Shown one piece after another: positions 19,093 through 25,684 of a DNA stretch of 64,000 nt (its first letter is position 1; each line of letters begins with the position of its first letter). The notes beneath the pieces were generated by a model that ran no database searches, had not been told where the DNA came from, and worked only from the letters and a program-made list of their open reading frames with translations. This stretch comes from Marinobacter similis (GTDB lineage: Bacteria > Pseudomonadota > Gammaproteobacteria > Pseudomonadales > Oleiphilaceae), in the NCBI RefSeq assembly GCF_000830985.1, contig NZ_CP007151.1, positions 620,001 through 684,000 of the forward strand, given 5' to 3'. Made by a program: the position numbers and the translations under genes.

Positions 19093-21025
19093 TGATTCGC
19101 CTGTTCCTCCAGCTCCATCCACCGCTCAATCACCTGCTCAAGACGGGATTCCTTGTCCGTCAACTCCTCAAGCGTGGCTGAGACATCGTTCGGTGGACCG
19201 GCATAAAAGTCTGAATCTGCAATTGTAGTCTGCAGTCGGGCAATATCCTGCTCTAAGGCCTCGATTTTCCCCGGTAATTCCTCGAGTTCAAGTTTAAGCT
19301 TGTAACTCAGCTTAACGGGTTTCGATTGTGTGGACTGGCCCACAGGTTTGGACGGTGACGTGGACACTTTCTCGTCGGCTCCGTTCTTCGAGCGCTTGTC
19401 CTGCTTGTCGGTCGATTGCCGCCGGCTTCAGAGGGAAAGCATCCACCCTGTCGACGCCAGTCGCTGTAGCCCCCAACATACTCGCGAACCTGCCCAGATC
19501 CATCCAGGAAGACGGTTTCGGTCACGACGTTATCGAGAAACTCCCGGTCGTGACTGATTACGATGACGGTGCCCTTGAACTCCGCCAACTGCTCTTCCAG
19601 CAGCTCCAGCGTCTCCACATCCAGATCGTTGGTAGGTTCGTCCAGAACCAGGATATTAGCCGGCTTGCTGAACAGTTTGGCCAGCAGCAAGCGAGCCCGC
19701 TCGCCACCGGAAAAGACCCGGACCGGAGATCGGGCACGCTCAGGCGTGAACAGGAATTCCTGTAGATAGCCCAAAACATGCTTACTCTGACCATTGATGT
19801 CGATGAACTCACGACCTTCCGACAAGTTGTCCAGCGCATTCTTGCTCAGATCCAGTTCACCGCGCAGCTGATCGAAGTAGGCAACCTGGAGATTGGTACC
19901 CAGGCGGATCGATCCCTCAGTGGCCTCAAGGTCACCGAGCAACAGCCGCACCAGCGTGGTTTTACCGGTGCCGTTTTCGCCAACCAGGCCGATCTTGTCA
20001 CCGCGCAGGACGGTCAGGTTCATATCCCGGATGATATCGGCGCGGGCCTGATACCCAAATCCGGCATCCCGGGTTTCCACCACCAGCTTGCCAGAGCGCG
20101 CCGCATCTTCGACCGCAAAGGTTGCAGTGCCACCACGGGTCCGGCGCTGACGGTGCTCCTCGCGCATCGCCTTCAGGGCACGCACCCGCCCCATGTTGCG
20201 AGTGCGACGCGCCTTGATACCCTGGCGGATCCAGGCTTCTTCCTGTTTCAGGCGCTTGTCGAAGAGCGCATTCTGACGCTCCTCTTCTTCAAGCGCCTTC
20301 TCTTTCAACTCGAGGTATTTGTCATAAGTCGCTGAAAAGCTGACAAGTTTTCCGCGATCCAACTCTACAATTCGGGTTGCCATACGGCGAATAAACGCCC
20401 GGTCGTGACTGACAAACAGCATCGCGCCACGGAACTGGCCCAGCGCCTCTTCCAGCCAGGCAATGGCCGGCACATCCAGGTGGTTGGTGGGTTCATCCAG
20501 CAGCAAAATATCTGGCTCGGCGACCAAAGCTCTCGCCAACAACACGCGTCGCTGCCAGCCACCCGAAAGGGTGTCCAGCTGCCGGTCAGGGTCGATACCG
20601 TATTGCCCCAGAATGGTGGTCACCTTCTGATCCAGGCGCCACCCGTCCAGCGCCTCAAGGCGCTCCTGCACTTTCATCATGCGATCGAGACTGGCCTCGT
20701 CGGCCTGCTGAGAGAGACGATGGAATTCGGTCAGCAATTCACCGGTCTCTGGAAATGCGCCAGCAACAACATCGTAGGCGGTGCGGGTGTCGTGTGTGGG
20801 CAAGTTCTGAGGCAGGACTGCCAGCACGGCGCCATCATCCAAACGAACGAGACCACCATCGGGAACCACTTCCCCGCTTACAATTTTCAAAAGCGTTGAT
20901 TTGCCTTCGCCGTTCCGGCCGAGCAGACACACCCGTTCGCCGGCCTCCACGATCAGTGACGCCTGGTCAAGCAGTGGGTGCATCCCATAAGCCAGGGACA
21001 AGGCATCCAGTGTTAACAATGGCAC
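19089..21025 (-). CDS. uup: ABC-F ATPase Uup (frameshifted as read)
   Basis: Soluble duplicated ABC ATPase of the ABC-F group, involved in ribosome function and in precise-excision phenotypes in E. coli. Two full cassettes are visible: Walker A GRNGEGKST and GENGTGKTT, signatures LSGGWQRR and FSGGERAR, and Walker B LLLDEPTNHLD and LVLDEPTNDLD. The C-terminal coiled-coil, DNA/RNA-binding domain (LSYKLKLELEELPGKIEALE to the end) is in another frame. The break is within 19405-19425, probably where CGACCGACAAG should read CGACCGGACAAG, with one base missing. The restored length is about 645. The start is a GTG (21023-21025) with GGAG upstream. The stop overlaps the next gene's ATG. Confidence 0.9.
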
Positions 21026-21033
21026 GTTACGTA

Positions 21034-21828
21034 TTACTCCGTTTTGATCGTGGTGATTAAATCGCCAACTTGAATTCGACCCGCCGAGTCGTGAACGGCG
21101 TTCATTCCAAAGATGACCCCGTCTTCAGTTCGTCGGTAGCCAGACAGGGTTTTAAGCGGTTGTGTTGCCGGGTCTTTAACCCCGAGATCAGGATCGACCG
21201 TGATCATGACGCAACGAGAGCACGGCTTGACCAAACTGAGCCTGCAAGCTCCAACATCAAGCTCACGCCAGTGGTCTTCGTCCCAGGGGGCTGCGCCCTG
21301 AACCACCACATTGGGCCGGAACCGGCGCATTTCCACGGGCACCTGCAAACGGCTGTTAAGCTCTTCCAGGGACGACAGATTAGTAACCAGCAGCGGGAAT
21401 CCGTCGGCAAAACTGACTCGACGCCGAACCGCGACCCGCTCCGGGTCCACGCGTCGAAAGGAATCGTCAGGCATATAGACAAAACGCAGGGAGCTGGAAC
21501 AAAAGCGGCTCAGCGCTTCGCTGGCATCAGGCTGGCCCAGCAGCGCTGATGACCAGTCACGCCAGACCAGCGTTGTAATGCGCTTATCAGTTGGCTTCAG
21601 CGTGAAACTGCCTTGCCCGGGAATGCCCAACTGCACCTGCCCTTCGACCAGCGACACATGGATATTGGCAAGCTCTGGATGGGAACGCTGGGTAACGAAG
21701 TGACCTTCTTCATCGACGATCATCCAGCGACGATCGCCGGCAGGACCAAAATCATCCAGCTCAAGCTCATCCACACAGATACCGGCCAGGGATTTCACCG
21801 GGTACACCCAGAGAGAATGGACATTCAT
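21034..21828 (-). CDS. MOSC domain protein (YcbX/mARC-like, lacking ferredoxin domain)
   Basis: A 264-residue protein with an N-terminal MOSC beta-barrel (MNVHSLWVYPVKSLAGICVDE, GDRRWMIVDEEG) and a C-terminal MOSC domain carrying the molybdenum-cofactor-ligand cysteine region VKPCSRCVMITVDP. Related proteins (E. coli YcbX, eukaryotic mARC) reduce N-hydroxylated compounds such as N-hydroxylaminopurine using Mo cofactor. YcbX has an extra C-terminal 2Fe-2S ferredoxin domain; this protein ends before it, so it would need a separate electron donor, as mARC does. It lies 8 nt upstream of uup and probably shares its transcript. Confidence 0.88.
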   Translation of the reverse strand: MNVHSLWVYPVKSLAGICVDELELDDFGPAGDRRWMIVDEEGHFVTQRSHPELANIHVSLVEGQVQLGIPGQGSFTLKPTDKRITTLVWRDWSSALLGQPDASEALSRFCSSSLRFVYMPDDSFRRVDPERVAVRRRVSFADGFPLLVTNLSSLEELNSRLQVPVEMRRFRPNVVVQGAAPWDEDHWRELDVGACRLSLVKPCSRCVMITVDPDLGVKDPATQPLKTLSGYRRTEDGVIFGMNAVHDSAGRIQVGDLITTIKTE

Positions 21829-21924
21829 GCGGTGGTGCTCCCATCCTGTTTATTAATCGCCTTTTAGGCTGGCGATTATAACTGACCAGGCAGGGCAACG
21901 CCGAACTTGCTGAGGCCTGAAACG

Positions 21925-21957
21925 AAAAAACCCGGTTTCTTTCGAAACCGGGTTTTT
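21925..21957 (-). terminator. Intrinsic terminator of tRNA-Gly
   Basis: Stem AAAACCCGGTTTC and its complement, with a 4-nt loop (GAAA in the transcript), is followed on the minus strand by a run of six T. It begins 7 nt after the tRNA-Gly 3' end. Confidence 0.85.
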
Positions 21958-21963
21958 AAAATC

Positions 21964-22039
21964 TGGAGCGGGAAACGAGATTCGAACTCGCGACCCCAAC
22001 CTTGGCAAGGTTGTGCTCTACCAACTGAGCTATTCCCGC
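21964..22039 (-). tRNA. tRNA-Gly (GCC)
   Basis: A 76-nt cloverleaf on the minus strand with acceptor stem GCGGGAA/TTCCCGC, D-arm AGCTCAGTTGGTAGAGC, anticodon loop TTGCCAA (anticodon GCC at 22004-22006), T-arm with GTTCGAATC and an encoded CCA end. It has its own promoter upstream and terminator downstream. Confidence 0.97.
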
Positions 22040-22073
22040 AATGCTGTTCGGTTCATGCCGACAACGGAGGCGT

Positions 22074-22101
22074 ATTCTACGGATCAGAGCTTGGCCGTCA
22101 A
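22074..22101 (-). promoter_or_regulatory. Predicted promoter of tRNA-Gly
   Basis: On the minus strand TTGACG (22096-22101), a 16-nt spacer and TAGAAT (22074-22079), followed by a G+C-rich discriminator (ACGCCTCC) typical of stable-RNA promoters under stringent control. Confidence 0.65.
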
Positions 22102-22187
22102 CCTCTTTTTCTCAAGTTTTTCGATGTTTTTTCTCTTCTGAGTCAACTCTGTTTATAGAGTGAACAAGTTGCCCAAAAGCTGATCAC

Positions 22188-22910
22188 TTAACCCTGCTCG
22201 CCGTGACCAGCCTCGTTAACAGCCACAGCCCCACCGCCACAATTGAGGTAGTTAGAGCTGTGGAGCCAATCCTGGTCCGGGTAGAACTTGAAGACGAGCT
22301 GGCCGCCCTTGAGATTATCCACCACCCGCTCAATCACCTGGTTATCAACCGCTGGACAACCATGACTGCGACCAATCCTGCCGTACTTATTCACCCAAGA
22401 CTCATTCACATAGTCCGCACCATGAATCACGATTGCTCGACGTCGGGCGTGATCATTGATGCCCGGCTCCAGCCCATCCAAGCGCAGCGAGTACCCGTGC
22501 TTGCCGTAATAGGATTCGCTGCCGCGAAACAAACCGATGCTGGATTGATAACTCCCTTCCACATTGGAAAAGGCTGTGGACTCGAAGTTACCGGAATTCT
22601 TTCCATGGGCGACAAGATCCCGAAGCACCAGCCCACCCTGCTCCAGATCAAAGATCCACAAACGTTCACGACTGGAAGGCAGTGAAAAGTCGATCACAGC
22701 CAGACGCTGTGGCATCTCCACACCAGAGAAGACCGCACAGCGGGACGCATTGAACGCGGATTCGAGTACGAGCGGATCAAGTTCAGGTGCCGCCCTGGAC
22801 ATCCGATGCAGCAACTCGTCGTCCAGGGAAGCGCCCTGCGAAAACGACGAGATCACCATAGAAACAGCCAAAAGAAGCCCGGAACGCAAAAAACGCACTG
22901 AAGTAAACAT
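22188..22910 (-). CDS. Murein L,D-transpeptidase catalytic-domain family protein, exported
   Basis: A 240-residue exported protein. Residues 1-27 from the ATG at 22910 are a signal peptide (VRFLRSGLLLAVSMVISS, ending QGA). The C-terminal part has the L,D-transpeptidase-type motif IVIHGADYVNESW followed by GRIGRSHGCPAV, whose SHGC carries the presumed nucleophile cysteine, plus KHGYSLRLDGLE. It matches the branch of YkuD-related proteins with a catalytic domain but no LysM, so acting on peptidoglycan cross-links in the periplasm is inferred. I chose 22910 over a GTG ten codons upstream because the signal peptide then has a normal N-region. It stands alone on the minus strand. Confidence 0.85.
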   Translation of the reverse strand: MFTSVRFLRSGLLLAVSMVISSFSQGASLDDELLHRMSRAAPELDPLVLESAFNASRCAVFSGVEMPQRLAVIDFSLPSSRERLWIFDLEQGGLVLRDLVAHGKNSGNFESTAFSNVEGSYQSSIGLFRGSESYYGKHGYSLRLDGLEPGINDHARRRAIVIHGADYVNESWVNKYGRIGRSHGCPAVDNQVIERVVDNLKGGQLVFKFYPDQDWLHSSNYLNCGGGAVAVNEAGHGEQG

Positions 22911-23044
22911 CCGAATTCTTCCCCAAAAATTCACGGGCACGCGATGCGCATACCCACGCCAAAAGTGTTGCGCATTCTATCAAGCTATTCCGGCTAACGG
23001 GTCACAATGTACATTTTTCATACAAACTGAAAAGAGGCCGGACA

Positions 23045-23647
23045 TCATTGACCAAATGTTCTACCACCGGCCAGATACTGTTTTTCGGGATCGCTGGATG
23101 GTCGTCCCAATGCCTTATTTCGGTGGGGAAAACGCGAGAACCGCTCAATAATCGCCTTGTGGTCCCGGGCGGACTGAGCGAAGCTCTGCAGGAATTCTCC
23201 CAACAGTCCCGGCGTGGAGGCTGCCAGCTGCTCATAACAGTCCACCGAGGTTTGTTGGTCCTCAAGGCGCTCTGAGTGTTGCAGGGGCATATAAAGAAAG
23301 GCCCGCTGGAGCGGTGGCAGCGCCATGTCCTGGCCTTTAGCCATTGCCTGCCGACAGAGCTTTCGAGCCTGCACGTCCTGATCAAAGGCCATGCCGGCGC
23401 CACGGAAGATATTTCGAGAGAACTGATCGAGCAGAAGAATTTCTGCCAGCACGCCTCCCGGCTCACTCCGCCAATGGTCCAACCCCTGCTCTGAGGCAAA
23501 CAACACCATCGACATAAAACGCCGACGGATCTCCTGATCGAACTTGCGATCGGCTCGAAACCATCGATTTCGGTGCGCCCGATCGGATAGGCCATCGGCA
23601 TCCAGTTCGCCAAACCAGAAATCCAGAATCTCTTTCCAATCGAACAT
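23045..23647 (-). CDS. DUF924 family protein
   Basis: A soluble helical protein of 200 residues from the ATG at 23647. It starts with the family signature MFDWKEILDFWFGE and shows LLLDQFSRNIFRG, a QRAFLYMPLQHSE helix and the ending FPHRNKALGRPS, all hallmarks of DUF924, a TPR-like all-helical family of unknown biochemical role found across proteobacteria and eukaryotes. The ribosome-binding site is weak; an upstream in-frame start would add 17 residues that look non-coding. It is divergent from the CbiX-like gene. Its function remains unknown. Confidence 0.88.
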   Translation of the reverse strand: MFDWKEILDFWFGELDADGLSDRAHRNRWFRADRKFDQEIRRRFMSMVLFASEQGLDHWRSEPGGVLAEILLLDQFSRNIFRGAGMAFDQDVQARKLCRQAMAKGQDMALPPLQRAFLYMPLQHSERLEDQQTSVDCYEQLAASTPGLLGEFLQSFAQSARDHKAIIERFSRFPHRNKALGRPSSDPEKQYLAGGRTFGQ

Positions 23648-23747
23648 AAACCAACACCCTGCTATTTTTAACGTTTGTGAACCGGCTGTTAAAGCCACAG
23701 CGCGTGTTTACGATCACCACCCCAGAACTGATGACTCAGGAGCATAG

Positions 23748-24119
23748 ATGAGCAATCGCATTATTCTGTTAGCACACGGCAGTAGTGACAAGCGCTGGTG
23801 CGAGACATTTGAAAACCTCGCTACCCCTACCCTTACCGCCGTGGCTGATTCGCGCATTGCCTACATGGAGCTGGCCGAACCTTCACTGGACGATATCGTG
23901 GCAGAAGGCGTAAAGGACGGAGTGCATCAGTTTACGATTGTTCCCCTGTTCCTGGCAGCGGGCCGACACCTGCGCAAGGACGTGCCGGCTATGATCGAAG
24001 GGCTTGAGGCAACCCATGGAGTCACTATTGAGCTCGCTCCGCCAATCGGCGAAAACCCGCAACTCGGCGAAGCCATCAAAGATGTGGTTGTGCAGCAACT
24101 GGGCGCCAACAAAAGCTGA
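23748..24119 (+). CDS. CbiX-type sirohydrochlorin chelatase-like protein
   Basis: A short, single-domain class II chelatase homologue of 123 residues. The N-terminal LLAHGS motif supplies the first metal-binding histidine and AAGRHLRKDVPAMI the second, the pair used by CbiX-S proteins to insert cobalt or iron into sirohydrochlorin. AGGAG lies 8 nt before the ATG. No cobalamin or sirohaem genes are adjacent, so the metal cannot be assigned. It is followed 53 nt later by an SDR epimerase gene on the same strand, possibly cotranscribed. Confidence 0.85.
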   Translation: MSNRIILLAHGSSDKRWCETFENLATPTLTAVADSRIAYMELAEPSLDDIVAEGVKDGVHQFTIVPLFLAAGRHLRKDVPAMIEGLEATHGVTIELAPPIGENPQLGEAIKDVVVQQLGANKS

Positions 24120-24172
24120 TTGGTAGATCAGTTGGCATCCGATAGGGATCTTAAGCAAGGAGGACAGAAGCC

Positions 24173-25075
24173 ATGACCAAACGCATTCTTGTTACTGGCG
24201 GCACCGGCTTTATTGGCAAAGTCCTGTGCCCCGAATTACTGAATCGCGGCTACGAATTGACCGTACTCAGCCGTCAGAAGCCCGACGATGTCCGAGCTGC
24301 CTGCGGGCGAGTAGAAACCACGCAGGACCTGAACCAGGTTCGATCCCACCCCGGCTTTGACGCCGTTATCAACCTCGCCGGGGAAGGCATTGCTGATAAA
24401 CGCTGGTCGGATAAGCGCAAGCAGGAACTTAGAGACAGCCGGATCGGCACCACCGAAACGCTGGTCGACGTAATCCGAAGCTGGGAGGCGCCGCCTCAAG
24501 TGATGGTTTCAGGATCGGCGGTAGGCTTCTATGGCAATCAAGCCGATGCCGAGGTCACAGAACAGACCGAACCCCACGACGAGTTTACCCATCAGCTCTG
24601 CCGGGACTGGGAGAATGCAGCCCTGGCGCTGGAGCAGGATAACGTCCGCGTATGCCTGTCGAGAACCGGGGTTGTGGCCGGGCCAGGCGGCGGCTTTCTG
24701 GCGCGAATGGTGACGCCTTTCAAGCTTGGGCTGGGTGGACGGCTGGGAGATGGCCGCCAATACATGCCCTGGGTGCACCGGGATGACGTGGTTGGTGCGC
24801 TTATCTGGATGCTGGAGCAGGAGGAGGCCTCAGGGCCCTATAATGTTGTCAGCCCCAACCCGGTCACCAATGCCGAATTCACTCAATGCCTGGGCAAAGT
24901 GGTTCGACGACCAACCCTGTTCCCAGCGCCGGCTCCGGTGCTCAAGATTGCCTTGGGAGAAATGGCGGGGCTTTTGCTGACCGGGCAAAAAGCCACACCG
25001 GCACGACTAACCACACAGGGTTACCATTTTGAATTTCCTGAACTTCAGGCGGCACTGGAGAATTCGGTACGCTAG
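24173..25075 (+). CDS. TIGR01777-type SDR epimerase (YfcH-like)
   Basis: An atypical short-chain dehydrogenase/reductase of 300 residues. It has the NAD(P)-binding motif VTGGTGFIGKVL (residues 7-18), the family segment VINLAGEGIADKRWSDKRKQ and GSAVGFYG in place of the usual YxxxK environment, followed by the C-terminal domain NPVTNAEFTQCLGKVVRRPT. Related proteins include E. coli YfcH and human SDR39U1; the substrate is unknown. A strong AAGGAGG precedes the ATG. It may form an operon with the CbiX-like gene. Confidence 0.9.
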   Translation: MTKRILVTGGTGFIGKVLCPELLNRGYELTVLSRQKPDDVRAACGRVETTQDLNQVRSHPGFDAVINLAGEGIADKRWSDKRKQELRDSRIGTTETLVDVIRSWEAPPQVMVSGSAVGFYGNQADAEVTEQTEPHDEFTHQLCRDWENAALALEQDNVRVCLSRTGVVAGPGGGFLARMVTPFKLGLGGRLGDGRQYMPWVHRDDVVGALIWMLEQEEASGPYNVVSPNPVTNAEFTQCLGKVVRRPTLFPAPAPVLKIALGEMAGLLLTGQKATPARLTTQGYHFEFPELQAALENSVR

Positions 25076-25127
25076 TGAGCCCATAAAAGGGAATGGCTAA
25101 ATTAATTCAATTTTTTTTGAAAAATCG

Positions 25128-25156
25128 TTGACACACCCCGGTGCCTTACTTAATAT
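25128..25156 (+). promoter_or_regulatory. Promoter of tRNA-Glu
   Basis: TTGACA (25128-25133), exactly 17 nt, then TAATAT (25151-25156), followed by the G+C-rich discriminator ACGCGCC. This is a near-consensus stable-RNA promoter 40 nt before the tRNA; an eight-T tract lies just upstream at 25111-25118 and could act as an UP-like element. Confidence 0.8.
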
Positions 25157-25195
25157 ACGCGCCACCTCGACGAGGCAAGCTTTTGAAAACGTTGC

Positions 25196-25271
25196 GTCCC
25201 CTTCGTCTAGTGGCCTAGGACTCCGCCCTTTCACGGCGGCAACAGGGGTTCGAACCCCCTAGGGGACGCCA
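25196..25271 (+). tRNA. tRNA-Glu (TTC)
   Basis: A 76-nt cloverleaf: acceptor GTCCCCT/AGGGGAC, D-arm with CTAGTGGCCTAG, anticodon stem-loop CCGCCCTTTCACGGCGG (anticodon TTC), T-arm GGGGTTCGAACCCC and an encoded CCA. No clear T-tract terminator follows; a hairpin at 25288-25304 that also overlaps the next gene's stop codon may serve. Confidence 0.97.
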
Positions 25272-25292
25272 TTTCTTCTTGCCGGTATCCGC

Positions 25293-25445
25293 CTACATAG
25301 GCGGTTTGTCGGGAGACGATTTCCCTCTCTGGTTTTGGTCGTGCAGTCTCTTGTCTCTGATCACGAACACCCCGACCCCGACGAAGAAACCAATCATCAT
25401 TAGTACCGTTACAATTCCCGCGATTACGATTGCATCTATGTACAT
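25293..25445 (-). CDS. CcoM-like single-helix membrane microprotein
   Basis: A 50-residue protein beginning MYIDAIVIAGIVTVLMMIGF. Residues 4-30 form one hydrophobic helix, followed by the basic, hydrophilic tail IRDKRLHDQNQ. Layout and sequence resemble CcoM, the small single-helix subunit of Pseudomonas cbb3-type cytochrome oxidases, recalled from memory and unchecked. The ATG at 25443-25445 has a GGAGG 6 nt upstream, and a TTGAC/GTCAA palindrome matching the ANR/FNR box lies 72 nt upstream, centred about 41 nt before a plausible start site. That is the placement of an activator of low-oxygen genes, as expected for cbb3 oxidase. No other cco gene is in the window. An alternative is an unrelated small membrane protein. 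Confidence 0.7.
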   Translation of the reverse strand: MYIDAIVIAGIVTVLMMIGFFVGVGVFVIRDKRLHDQNQRGKSSPDKPPM

Positions 25446-25510
25446 CTGAACCCTCCGGCTTTCTATCACTACTTTTGCGCTAAAAGTACGCGACAGCAGC
25501 AAAGCCGACA

Positions 25511-25524
25511 TTGACTCAGGTCAA
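25511..25524 (-). promoter_or_regulatory. ANR/FNR-type binding site
   Basis: TTGAC-4 nt-GTCAA, a perfect palindrome one base per half from the TTGAT-N4-ATCAA consensus of FNR/ANR. On the minus strand a -10-like TACTTT (25483-25488) follows at the spacing of a class II activated promoter, leading to the CcoM-like gene. It could also affect the plus-strand GGDEF-EAL gene. Confidence 0.65.
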
Positions 25525-25684
25525 ATGGGTGCGCTTGGCGGCTCTATAAATTTGCTGAACAGGCACATGTTTCTCTCTATTTTTCCAACGTTTGCACGAC
25601 AGTTGAAACAAACTACTGCTATAGTCGGACAGGTAGCGGCTCGCACGCACCTATAAACCAGACCGGGTGGCAGAAGTTTACGGC

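Noticed and set aside
23002..23613. A second long minus-strand frame overlapping the DUF924 gene
   Set aside because: It is in a different frame from the recognisable DUF924 protein, and its sequence matches nothing known to me.
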